Source: Pseudomaricurvus alcaniphilus
GTDB taxonomy: Bacteria > Pseudomonadota > Gammaproteobacteria > Pseudomonadales > Cellvibrionaceae
Reading direction: 5' to 3'
Assembly (NCBI RefSeq): GCF_011440395.1
Contig: NZ_JAAOIX010000010.1
Location: forward strand, 1-64,000
DNA: 64,000 nucleotides
Below, piece by piece: positions 15,667 to 24,242 of this stretch; the stretch's first letter is position 1, and each line of letters opens with the position of its first letter. Under the pieces are notes generated by a model. That model saw only the letters and a list, made by a program, of their open reading frames with translations, was not told the origin of the DNA and made no database searches. A program made the translations under genes and the position numbers.

Positions 15667-16602
15667 ATGCGCATAATCATTACCGGTGCCGGCGGTTTCC
15701 TCGGTCGCACACTGGTCGAGCAACTCGCAGACCACGATGTGGTGGCGTTGGACTCGGTCGCCGATGGCATTCCGAAACTCGCGCACGCTACGCCTGTCAC
15801 GGGTGATTTGTGCGACGTCAATAGTTTGCAAGCCGCCATGGCGGATGGCTGCGACGCTGTAGTCCACCTGGCAACGGTACCCGGCGGCGCCGCTGAACAG
15901 AATCCGGATCTCGCCCGGCGCGTCAATATCGAAGCAACGATGGCATTGGCCGCAGCCGCGGCAGAGGCGGGCAAGCCGCCGCGATTCCTGTTCGCCAGCA
16001 GCATTGCGGTGTTTGGGAGTCCGTTGCCGGCCCGCGTCGACGACGCCACGCCGCTGGCGCCGACAATGCTCTATGGTGCCCACAAAGCGATGTTGGAACA
16101 GTGGCTCGCGACCTTGACGCGACGCGGGGCCCTGGATGCCCTTTCACTGCGGCTCTCGGGGGTAATCGCGAGGCCGAAAGGTCCATCGGGTATGAAATCG
16201 GCGTTCCTGAGCGACGTCTTTCACGCACTGTCCGCCGGCGAGTCATTCGTTATGCCGGTTTCCCCCAAGGCGACTACCTGGTTGACATCACTCGATTGCG
16301 CCGCGGCCAACTTCGCCCATGCACTAAGTGCTGATCTGGGCGAGGCTCCCGCAGACCGTGCGCTGACGCTGCCAACACTGAGAGTTCAAGTAGCCGACCT
16401 GGTCGCCGAGATCTGCCGCCAGACTGGCGCACCTATCGAAGCCGTTTCCTATGCCCCGGATGCTGCGCTGGAAGCGGGGTTCGGTGCGCTGCCGCCGGTG
16501 AGTACAATTGCAGCGGATAGACTCGGATTCACCCACGATGGTGACCTGCAACAACTGGTGCAGCGTGCGCTGGAGAACCTGAAGGCTGCGGCGGCGCTGT
16601 AA
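15667..16602 (+). CDS. NAD-dependent epimerase/dehydrogenase (SDR), DenD-like
   Basis: A 311-residue extended short-chain dehydrogenase. The NAD-binding motif is ITGAGGFLGRTL (residues 5-16) and the catalytic Y-x3-K is YGAHK (about residue 138-142), with the Ser in FASSIAVFG. Sequence and length resemble the D-erythronate dehydrogenase/nucleoside-diphosphate-sugar epimerase-like group. As the last gene of the catabolic run it may oxidise a hydroxy acid produced by ring cleavage, or a sugar acid from a glycosylated or side-chain part of the substrate. The next gene is convergent with 19 bases between stops and no clear terminator. Confidence 0.85.
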   Translation: MRIIITGAGGFLGRTLVEQLADHDVVALDSVADGIPKLAHATPVTGDLCDVNSLQAAMADGCDAVVHLATVPGGAAEQNPDLARRVNIEATMALAAAAAEAGKPPRFLFASSIAVFGSPLPARVDDATPLAPTMLYGAHKAMLEQWLATLTRRGALDALSLRLSGVIARPKGPSGMKSAFLSDVFHALSAGESFVMPVSPKATTWLTSLDCAAANFAHALSADLGEAPADRALTLPTLRVQVADLVAEICRQTGAPIEAVSYAPDAALEAGFGALPPVSTIAADRLGFTHDGDLQQLVQRALENLKAAAAL

Positions 16603-16621
16603 TTTCCCCGCACTGCTGCCC

Positions 16622-18655
16622 CTATTTTTTACCCCAGATTGATTTGAGTGTGTACAGGTCGGCGGATTCCACCTCAACCTGGCCGTCGCTGCTCAGTTGC
16701 ACGCTGGAATAGGGTTGAGTGGGGAAAACCTGAGCGGTCATGACCGTCTCGCCGGCGTTGATAAAGATCTCAACCGATGAGTGATCGACGAAGACTTGCA
16801 GCGACACCGCGCTGGCGTCGCCGACAATGGGCGCGGTCTGCACGCTGGCAAATGACTCGTCGAAATCCACCTTGCCCGATCGGGTTCGGTCCAGTTTGTA
16901 CACACCCTGTTGCCGGTCAATGGTGAACAGGGTTTGATCCCCGGCCTCATTGGCCAGCGTCAGGGTTACAGCCGGAGACTGCAAGGTGTCCAGCGAAAGC
17001 AGGATTTCCATGGTTCCGTTAAGGCGGCGCAACTTCTTGCCCAGGTCCAGCACGCCGTCAAAGCTGAGGTTTTCGAGGCTGGTTTTACCCGCGCGCAGTT
17101 TTTCCAGCTCCCGCACTGGCTGGGAGTGCACCCTGAAGCTCTGATCGGACTGGTGTAGCGTCAGTTTCCGCGGAATGGTCATGGCACTGCGCCAGCGTTC
17201 CGTAGGGGTGGCGCCGCCATAGTCCCAGTTGCTCATCCAGCCGATAAACAGGCGCCGGCCATCTTCTGCCGGGATATCGGACCAGGTGACGCCGGCATAG
17301 TTGTCGGTGCCGTAATCGAGCCACAGTGCGGACTCCTGCCGGGGCATCGCCGCTTGCTTGGCAAACACGATATTATCGATGTGGGTGTGTCCCCAGCGGC
17401 CATCGGCCTGGTCTATAATCTCCAGCTGTGCCTGCTGGCCCTTGAATTCACTGACATCCCAGCTTGCAACTCGCATGCTCTGGGAATTGTTGCCCGCGGC
17501 ACGGCGAACCACCTTCCCGTCTACCAGCAGGCGCATGCCCTGTTGGCTCTCGTCAGCACCGCCGCCCACGTAAAAGTTGATAAAGGGCTGCTTGATGGTA
17601 AAGGTTGTGGAGCGCAGCGAGCCGGTACCGGCACTGCCGCGGGCCTCGGTAGAGAGAAAGGATTTACCATGAATGGCGCTGTCCATGATGGTTGTTTCTA
17701 TCATCTTCAGTTCTGTTGTGTCACCGGTTGCAGTCCAGCGTGACAGCGACTTTTCGAAATCCTCGAATGTTTTCCCCTTGGGGAAGGTCGCGGGCACGAC
17801 CTTGAGGTTTTGCAGGCTGGGGTCGACCGTAAATTCCCGGCCGTCAAAATCACCAACAAAATACTGTGTTGCAGTGCCGCCGTTGGGGCCGCCGGCAACG
17901 ATGCTGACCAGCAACAGGTATTTGCTTTTATCCGACCCGGCAATCGGAATTTCAATCAGGTCGGGGCATTCCCACACCCCTTCATGGACACCCCAATCCA
18001 GGCCAAAATCACTTTCAAACGTCCAGCTCTTCAGGTTCTTCGAGGAATAAAAGCTGATCCTGTTCTTGACCGCCAGCGACATGATCCATTTTTGCTCCTG
18101 CGCATACCAGAAAACCTTGGGGTCGCGGAAGTCCCGGTCGCCCTGGTTTTTTAAGACGGGGTTGTCTTCATACTTGGTCCAGGTGCGCCCGCGGTCCAGG
18201 CTATAGGCGACCCCTTGGGACTGGTAATCGCTGCCGCCAAAATCTTGTATCAGGTGGTTGTGGTAAGTATATATGGCCACCAACGGTGGATTGTCCTCTG
18301 TTCCAAACCCCGAGGAGTTATTCCAGTCCACCACGGCGCTGCCCGAAAAGATGGCGCCATGCCAGTCCGGGTAGATTGCCACGGGCAGGTGCTCCCAGTG
18401 CACCATATCGGTACTCACCGCGTGCCCCCAGTGCATCGGACCCCAGACATTGCTGTAGGGGTGGTACTGGTAGAACAGATGGTATTCGCCCTGGTAGTAG
18501 AACATACCGTTGGGGTCGTTCATCCACTTCTGCTCGGGAGTGAAATGAAACTGCGGCCGGTGGGGCTCCTGGTAGAGATCCGCCGGTTGTACTGGATTGG
18601 CCTGCGCTGCACCCGATAGCAGCAGCGCGGTGAGCATTATAAGAAGGGTTTTCAT
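16622..18655 (-). CDS. GH32 fructan hydrolase (levanase/exo-inulinase type) with inserted module
   Basis: A 677-residue secreted glycoside hydrolase with a signal peptide (about 19 residues, ending AAQA). The GH32 motifs are complete: nucleophile in WMNDPNG (D47), FRDP (D178) and acid/base in WECPDL (E229). About residues 295-435 form an inserted beta-rich module (GSAGTGSLRSTTFTI, INFYVGGG, a glycine-rich lectin-like pattern) that interrupts the propeller before it resumes at LWLDYGTDNYAG. The C-terminal beta-sandwich includes DHSSVEIFIN. It should release fructose from levan, inulin or sucrose-type ends. ATG 18655 is chosen over TTG 18661 because AAGGAG is correctly spaced. It follows the sugar porter by 24 bases. 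Confidence 0.92.
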   Translation of the reverse strand: MKTLLIMLTALLLSGAAQANPVQPADLYQEPHRPQFHFTPEQKWMNDPNGMFYYQGEYHLFYQYHPYSNVWGPMHWGHAVSTDMVHWEHLPVAIYPDWHGAIFSGSAVVDWNNSSGFGTEDNPPLVAIYTYHNHLIQDFGGSDYQSQGVAYSLDRGRTWTKYEDNPVLKNQGDRDFRDPKVFWYAQEQKWIMSLAVKNRISFYSSKNLKSWTFESDFGLDWGVHEGVWECPDLIEIPIAGSDKSKYLLLVSIVAGGPNGGTATQYFVGDFDGREFTVDPSLQNLKVVPATFPKGKTFEDFEKSLSRWTATGDTTELKMIETTIMDSAIHGKSFLSTEARGSAGTGSLRSTTFTIKQPFINFYVGGGADESQQGMRLLVDGKVVRRAAGNNSQSMRVASWDVSEFKGQQAQLEIIDQADGRWGHTHIDNIVFAKQAAMPRQESALWLDYGTDNYAGVTWSDIPAEDGRRLFIGWMSNWDYGGATPTERWRSAMTIPRKLTLHQSDQSFRVHSQPVRELEKLRAGKTSLENLSFDGVLDLGKKLRRLNGTMEILLSLDTLQSPAVTLTLANEAGDQTLFTIDRQQGVYKLDRTRSGKVDFDESFASVQTAPIVGDASAVSLQVFVDHSSVEIFINAGETVMTAQVFPTQPYSSVQLSSDGQVEVESADLYTLKSIWGKK

Positions 18656-18679
18656 GCACAATACTCCTTATTCATGGAA

Positions 18680-20017
18680 TTAGGATAGGTGATGTTCGTA
18701 GACGTCTTTGCCCAGGTCTTCCAGTGAGCGGCCTTTGGTTTCGGGCATCATAAACAACACAAACAGCAACTGCAGCACCATCATGCCGGTGAAAAAGGTG
18801 AATATACCGGTGGGCTCGAAGCGGCTGAGGAAGAACGGCATGACCAGGGTGATTACCGCCGCAAAAACCCAGTGGGTGCTGGCACCGAGCGATTGCCCGG
18901 TGGCGCGTACGCTGTTGGGAAAGATCTCGGCGATAAACACCCAGATTACAGCGCCCTGGCCGATGGCATGGGAAGCAATAAAGGTAAACACGAAGAACAC
19001 AACCAAAAAGCCACCGGCGCCGCTGTGAAAGGCCCATGCCACCACTGACAGTGACCCGATATAGCCGATGGAGCCGATCAACATCAGGGTCTTGCGCCCT
19101 AAGTTGTCGATCAGGTACAGCCCCAGCATGGTAAACACCAGGTTGGTAACACCGATACCGGCGCTGGACAGCAGGGCTGAACTGGCATCCAGGCCGGCGA
19201 GTTCGAACACCCGCGGCGCAAAGTAGAGAATAAAATTAATCCCGGACAACTGATTGAAAGCGGCAATCAGGAATGCCAATAAAATGGGAAACGCATAGAT
19301 CCTGTTATACAGATGGTCCTTTTTGTGCTGCTGGGCATCGGCCTGGATCCTGGCCACCACGGTGTCTACGTTCTCGGTTTCACCCACGGCCTCGCCGATC
19401 TGCTGCAGCACGGCCCGACCGCCTTCAATGTCATTTTTGCGGCGGATAAGCCAGCGCGGGCTTTCCGGCACACCCAGCACCATCAACAGGAAAAGGGCCG
19501 CGGGAATAACCTCTATGCCCAGCATGATCCGCCAGTTCAGGCCAACCAATTCTGCAATGAGGTAATTGGAGAGAAAGGCAACCAGGATGCCGAACACGAT
19601 CTGGAACTGATAGGTGGCCACCAGCCGGCCGCGAATTCTGGCCGGGGCGATCTCCGAGATATAGGCCGGTACCGCAATGGACGAGGCGCCCACGCCGAGC
19701 CCGCCCAGAAAGCGAAAGAAAGAAAAGGTATAGGGATCCGGCGCAATTGCGGAAACCAGCGCAGAGACCAGGTAGAGTGCACCGACGCCGATCAAGGTTT
19801 TTTTGCGGCCCAGCGCATCGCAGAAAATACCACCTGCAAGTGCGCCGATCACAGTGCCCCACAAGGCAGAGGACATAATAAAAGCGCCGTGAAACAACGG
19901 GCTGGTCTGCCACAATTGCTGGATTGGTTTGTCCGCCCCGGAGATTACCGCGGTATCAAAGCCAAACAGAAAGCCGGCAACGGCGACAGTAAGTGACCAA
20001 TATACGACTTTGTTCAT
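18680..20017 (-). CDS. Sugar porter family MFS transporter
   Basis: A 445-residue, 12-helix transporter of the sugar porter family. Family signatures are all visible: GRKKTLIGVG after helix 2, GRLVATYQFQIVFG near helix 5 (the G-R-x-x-x-x-x-Q region), PESPRWLIRR at the end of helix 6, and PETKGRSLE after helix 12. It should import a monosaccharide by proton symport; with GH32 directly downstream, fructose is the likely substrate. The gene is preceded by a strong GGGGGAG ribosome site close to the ATG. It lies between the GH97 and GH32 genes on the same strand, consistent with one operon. Confidence 0.92.
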   Translation of the reverse strand: MNKVVYWSLTVAVAGFLFGFDTAVISGADKPIQQLWQTSPLFHGAFIMSSALWGTVIGALAGGIFCDALGRKKTLIGVGALYLVSALVSAIAPDPYTFSFFRFLGGLGVGASSIAVPAYISEIAPARIRGRLVATYQFQIVFGILVAFLSNYLIAELVGLNWRIMLGIEVIPAALFLLMVLGVPESPRWLIRRKNDIEGGRAVLQQIGEAVGETENVDTVVARIQADAQQHKKDHLYNRIYAFPILLAFLIAAFNQLSGINFILYFAPRVFELAGLDASSALLSSAGIGVTNLVFTMLGLYLIDNLGRKTLMLIGSIGYIGSLSVVAWAFHSGAGGFLVVFFVFTFIASHAIGQGAVIWVFIAEIFPNSVRATGQSLGASTHWVFAAVITLVMPFFLSRFEPTGIFTFFTGMMVLQLLFVLFMMPETKGRSLEDLGKDVYEHHLS

Positions 20018-20138
20018 GTCTCCCCCAAGAAATTACTTATTTTCAGGTTGCGCCGTGGGTCGTTTGGCGACCCGCCATTGCTTGCCATTGCGCACAATTA
20101 TTATTGCTGCTCCGCAGGATCAACAACTTTCTGCGCTA

Positions 20139-22184
20139 CTACTTTGGTGTCAGGCGCGCTGTCCAACCACCGGCTGCGGTTAGGCTGGCCTTGATTTGTG
20201 TCTTGGCGGTTACATCTAAAGTAACCTTTTTATAGTCTTCGGCCCAGCGGTCGGCGTTGATGCCGTCCTGGAACGCCACCATTTCATAATTGCCTGCGCC
20301 AAGAAAGGACAGGTCAATATCCAGCTCGCGCGCGTTCTCATCTGTCATGGCGCCGATAAACCAGTGGGCACCCTTGCGCCGGGCGAGTGCAATGTAGTCA
20401 CCAATACTGCCATGTAACACTCGGGTTTCATCCCAAACTGACGGTACGGCAGCCATAAACTCGGTGCACTCGTGCTCGCGTCGGTAGTTACTGGGAGAAT
20501 CAGCGAGCATTTGCAGTGGACTTTCGAACACCGTTAGCATCGCCATCTGGTGTACGCGGGTAGTCTGGCTCATGGGGCGTTCGAAGCGCTGGGCGAAATC
20601 CTGAGCGTCACCGGCATTGGGGTCGACAGGTTTAAAGGTGGCCGGGCCGTGGGCATTGGACATGGCGCCGGGAGTGTAGTCCATGGGGCCTGCAACCATG
20701 CGAATAAACGGCAGGGTCACATTGTGCTCAGGAGTACTAAGCAAACTCCACTTGTTCCATTCCAGGCCGCGAACACCTTCACGAGAGATTACGTTGGGAT
20801 AGGTACGGCGCAGGCCGGCCGGTTTGTAGGAACCATGGAAATCCACCAGCAGCTTGCGCTTGGCAGCTTCCTCGGCGATCTTCCAATAGAAATTTACCAT
20901 TTCCTGATCGTCGCGCTGAAAAAAGTCAGGCTTGATACCCACCGCCCCGAGCTCCGCAAAGCGATCCATGGCGGCGTCGAACTGGTCGCGCAGGGTCATC
21001 CATGAGGTCCATAAAATAATCTCAACGCCTTTAGATTTGGCGTGGGCGATCAGTGCCGGTACATCCATATTGGGAAGCGAGCCCAGCAGGTCTCCCAGCG
21101 GGTACCAGCCTTCGTCGAGTATTACATATTCAATGCCGTAATCGGCAGCGAAGTCAATGTAATACATGTAGGTTTCGGTATTAACGCCGGCCTTGAAATC
21201 AACACCATAGAGATTGTTGGCGTTGTACCAGTCCCAGGCAACTTTACCGGGCTTTATCCAACTGGTGTCGCCGATCCGGTTGGGTACTGCGAGCTGGTAG
21301 GACAACTGGTTGTTGATCAGGTCGCCATCCTGCCTCGCGATAGCGAGAATGCGCCAGGGGTATTTGCGGTTGCCGCTGGTTTTTGCCAGGTAGTTGGCGC
21401 GCTTGGTAATTGGTTCGTTGCGGTCCGGGCCAGGACCCTCGCCCTGCAGTGTCTGCTTTTGCAATGGGAAGGTAGGCAGGGTACCAACCAGACGGTCCTT
21501 GCCATTGCCAAGCAGCCACAGGCCTGCATAATCTTGCAGTGATGACTCTGTGATCAGCAGTTTTATTCCCGCCGTGCTCACCAAGGCCGGTGTGCTGGCC
21601 AATTTTTTCTTGCCGATATCAGCCAGTGGCTGGTAGATATAGGCGCGCTCGTTATGTGAATAGAAGTCTTCTTCTTCAGGGTAGTAAACGTGGCTGTCCT
21701 GACTAAATACTAACTCCACCAGCTCGGAATTGACGGTGACTTCACCCGGCAGAGTGGTTACGTAGCGATACGCGACGCCGTTATCGTAGGCACGGAAAAC
21801 CACCGAGTACTGGTTATCAAATACCAATGTCATCTCGTTGAAATGATCGCGAATAGTGGCAGATTTAACTCGTACTTCCGGTTGCAGTATCTGGTCCACG
21901 TTACGGCGCTTGACCTCTAGCACCTTGGGCGAGTGCTGCAAGTCCAGCTTTTTATCGATCTGCAATGACAGTTTTGACGGCTTCAACACCTGCTTGCCAT
22001 CCACGGCAACGCTGTAGCTGACAACCTTGTTGACTTCGACCACAATCCGGATGGTACCATCGGGCGATATCAGCGATAGCTCATCCTCGTTATCGGCAAC
22101 GGCAAGATGGCTGAGGAATACCAGCAGGCAGCTAAAAAAAAGTTGCCCAGCGCTTCGATTGAGAAACTCTATTGGAATGTTCAT
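20139..22184 (-). CDS. Glycoside hydrolase family 97 (SusB-like)
   Basis: A 681-residue secreted enzyme with an N-terminal signal peptide (ending near SHLAVAD). The N-terminal beta-supersandwich (about 35-300), the central TIM barrel with VILDEGWYPLG, IEIILW-like and GIKPDFFQRDDQEMV segments (about 365-470), and the C-terminal beta domain are as in SusB. GH97 enzymes are calcium-dependent alpha-glucosidases or alpha-galactosidases of the periplasm; I cannot fix the anomeric mechanism from memory of the alignment. Its presence beside a GH32 enzyme suggests a mixed oligosaccharide (for example one with both alpha-glucosyl or galactosyl and fructosyl parts, like sucrose or raffinose types). GGAG precedes the ATG. 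Confidence 0.9.
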   Translation of the reverse strand: MNIPIEFLNRSAGQLFFSCLLVFLSHLAVADNEDELSLISPDGTIRIVVEVNKVVSYSVAVDGKQVLKPSKLSLQIDKKLDLQHSPKVLEVKRRNVDQILQPEVRVKSATIRDHFNEMTLVFDNQYSVVFRAYDNGVAYRYVTTLPGEVTVNSELVELVFSQDSHVYYPEEEDFYSHNERAYIYQPLADIGKKKLASTPALVSTAGIKLLITESSLQDYAGLWLLGNGKDRLVGTLPTFPLQKQTLQGEGPGPDRNEPITKRANYLAKTSGNRKYPWRILAIARQDGDLINNQLSYQLAVPNRIGDTSWIKPGKVAWDWYNANNLYGVDFKAGVNTETYMYYIDFAADYGIEYVILDEGWYPLGDLLGSLPNMDVPALIAHAKSKGVEIILWTSWMTLRDQFDAAMDRFAELGAVGIKPDFFQRDDQEMVNFYWKIAEEAAKRKLLVDFHGSYKPAGLRRTYPNVISREGVRGLEWNKWSLLSTPEHNVTLPFIRMVAGPMDYTPGAMSNAHGPATFKPVDPNAGDAQDFAQRFERPMSQTTRVHQMAMLTVFESPLQMLADSPSNYRREHECTEFMAAVPSVWDETRVLHGSIGDYIALARRKGAHWFIGAMTDENARELDIDLSFLGAGNYEMVAFQDGINADRWAEDYKKVTLDVTAKTQIKASLTAAGGWTARLTPK

Positions 22185-22227
22185 TTTATTTTCTCCGTTA
22201 TTGGTTTTTACTTTATTGGTGTTAACG

Positions 22228-22419
22228 TTAGTTGTGAGGTTGGAGTTGTTTATTGCGATCGCGGTAGTGCTGCTCAGCGGAGGTTTGCCGTAATCTCTCT
22301 GCGGCCTGTTCGGTGGGATAAAATAACATCAGCTGCTCGCCTCCGGAGTTATTGCTCGATTCGATTGCTTCCCATGTCCCGCTCGGCACACCAGTAGCGT
22401 TCTGCCGCGGACTTACCAC
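22228..22419 (-). CDS. Small hypothetical ORF overlapping the SSS gene end
   Basis: A 63-codon frame begins at a GTG that overlaps the last codons of the sodium symporter gene and ends 44 bases before the GH97 start. It has no hydrophobic segment; the sequence is polar, with PSGTWEAIE and PTEQAAERLRQ. The coupled position is suggestive, but it has no recognised family and may be chance. Confidence 0.25.
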   Translation of the reverse strand: MVSPRQNATGVPSGTWEAIESSNNSGGEQLMLFYPTEQAAERLRQTSAEQHYRDRNKQLQPHN

Positions 22420-23981
22420 CAGGCAATATAAAACGCTGCCAGAATCAGCAGTACTGCCAGCGACGAGATATTGAAGCCGGCAGAGGTGCTGAAATCAAAG
22501 TCACTCAAGCGAATGGCTTTCGGGTGATCTCCACCTTTTTCGTACAGTGTCACCGCAATGGCCGCCGCGGCCGACAACAGAAACGCCAGCCCCATGCGAT
22601 CGAGAAACGGCACCTGGTCCAGCCAGAGCTTAAATGCCAGTGAAAATACGACCGACACTACGGCAGCCGTCAGCGCCGAGTGTGCAGTTGCCTTGCGCCA
22701 GAACAGGCCGAACAGGAATATCACCAGGATCCCGGGGGTGAAGAAGCCGGTGAACTCCTGAATGTACTGGAACGCCTGGTCGAGGTCGCCAAGCAGCGGC
22801 CGGGCGACCAGCATAGCCACGATCAGCGCGACCAGGCTGGCGCACCGGCCAATCAGTACCAGCCTTTTTTCACTGACATCCAAATGATGAAATGTCGACC
22901 GATAGATATCCATGGTGAAGATCGTGGAGATACTATTGGTCATGGAGCTCAACGATGAAACAATGGCGGCAATCAGGGCCGCGAATGTCAGGCCAAACAG
23001 CCCTGAGGGCAGAAGTTTCATCATTTCCGGGTAGGCCTTGTCAGACACGTCCAGGTTGGGCACCAGCAGAAACGCTGCGATGCCGGGGATCACAACGATA
23101 AAAGGCATAAACAGCTTCAGGAAGGCAGCGAAGGCGATACCTTTCTGGGCTTCCTTCAAGCTCTTGGCCGCCAGTGCCCGCTGGGTAATGTACTGGTTGA
23201 AGCCCCAGTAGGAAAACTGCGCGATCCAGAGGCCGCCGACCAGCACCGAGATGCCAGGCAGATCCATATAGCGGGGATGATCGCTGGCCAGAATCATGTC
23301 AAATTTTTCAGGCGCGGCGTCGAGTAAATAGGTAAAGCCGGCGATGACTCCAGCACCATCACTGAGTTTATCCAGCGACAGCACGGTCACTGCAATACCG
23401 CCGACGATAAGAATTGCGACCTGGATAATATCGGTATAGGCCACGGCCTTAAGACCGCCGTACAGTGAGTAAGCCAGCGATAGTCCGGCCAGGAACAGCA
23501 TGCCGTAAACCATTTCAACGCCGGCGACGATCTCAATTGTGAGCGCACCGAGATACAAAACCGAGGTCAGATTAACAAAGACGTAGACCCCGAGCCAAAA
23601 AAAAGCCAGCAACACCCGCACTCGGTGGTCGAAGCGTTTTTCCAAAAACTCCGGCATGGTGTAGATGTTTTTTTCTAGGTAAATAGGAATGAAATATTTG
23701 CCGATCAGTAACAGCGCTATAGCCGCAGTCCACTCATAAGAGGCAATGGCGAGCCCGATGGCATAACCGGAGCCGGTCATGCCGATAATTTGCTCAGCTG
23801 AAATGTTGGCGGCAATTAGCGAAGCGCCTATGGCCCACCACGGCAGTGAGCGACCGGCGAGGAAGTAATCCTCCGACCCTTTCTGGTGACCCTTTTTTTC
23901 CCGTGAAACCAGGCTGGCAATGGTTACCAGGCCGATGCAATAAGCTGCCACCACTGTGATATCGAGCACCGCGAGTTGCAT
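22413..23981 (-). CDS. Sodium:solute symporter (SSS/SGLT family)
   Basis: A 522-residue membrane protein with 13-14 hydrophobic segments typical of the SSS family. Conserved elements include DYFLAGRSLPWWAIGASLIA in the first helix region, ISAEQIIGMTG, and YGGLKAVAYTDIIQ in the middle. The closest functional types are the SGLT-like sugar symporters that accompany polysaccharide-utilisation genes. It should import a sugar or sugar derivative with Na+, parallel to the proton-coupled sugar porter in the same locus. GGGAG precedes the ATG at good spacing. A candidate operator lies about 160 bases upstream. Confidence 0.9.
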   Translation of the reverse strand: MQLAVLDITVVAAYCIGLVTIASLVSREKKGHQKGSEDYFLAGRSLPWWAIGASLIAANISAEQIIGMTGSGYAIGLAIASYEWTAAIALLLIGKYFIPIYLEKNIYTMPEFLEKRFDHRVRVLLAFFWLGVYVFVNLTSVLYLGALTIEIVAGVEMVYGMLFLAGLSLAYSLYGGLKAVAYTDIIQVAILIVGGIAVTVLSLDKLSDGAGVIAGFTYLLDAAPEKFDMILASDHPRYMDLPGISVLVGGLWIAQFSYWGFNQYITQRALAAKSLKEAQKGIAFAAFLKLFMPFIVVIPGIAAFLLVPNLDVSDKAYPEMMKLLPSGLFGLTFAALIAAIVSSLSSMTNSISTIFTMDIYRSTFHHLDVSEKRLVLIGRCASLVALIVAMLVARPLLGDLDQAFQYIQEFTGFFTPGILVIFLFGLFWRKATAHSALTAAVVSVVFSLAFKLWLDQVPFLDRMGLAFLLSAAAAIAVTLYEKGGDHPKAIRLSDFDFSTSAGFNISSLAVLLILAAFYIAWW

Positions 23982-24139
23982 TGGTGTTCTCCCGTTATTT
24001 TTATTTTATTTGTTCCGCCGGGCCGATCGCAGGGTTGCGCTGGTAGCGTGGCGGCCATACTTATAGAAGCGCTGTTAAGAAATTTTGTTATGAAAATATT
24101 GAGGGACTCGAGTTCACTGTAGGGCAATCGCAATCGTTT

Positions 24140-24153
24140 TGCAACCGATTGCA
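24140..24153. promoter_or_regulatory. LacI-type operator candidate upstream of the symporter gene
   Basis: TGCAACCGATTGCA differs by one position from the perfect palindrome TGCAACCGGTTGCA, the form typical of LacI/GalR-family operators. Its exact reverse complement occurs at 30548-30561 upstream of the TonB receptor of the same locus. It sits in the 261-base gap between the halogenase stop and the symporter start. Confidence 0.55.
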
Positions 24154-24242
24154 GAATAAATTACAAATGCACTGTCACAGCAGTATAGCCAGGCATTGGG
24201 CCCGCTCGAATACTCAAGCGAAGGGGCGGCAAAGCCCGGGAT

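Noticed and set aside
16603-16621. Terminator between convergent SDR and GH32 genes
   Set aside because: The 19-base gap holds no inverted repeat.
20057-20073. Hairpin GGGTCG/CGACCC between the GH97 and sugar porter genes
   Set aside because: Only six base pairs and no T-run on the minus strand, so not reported as a terminator.
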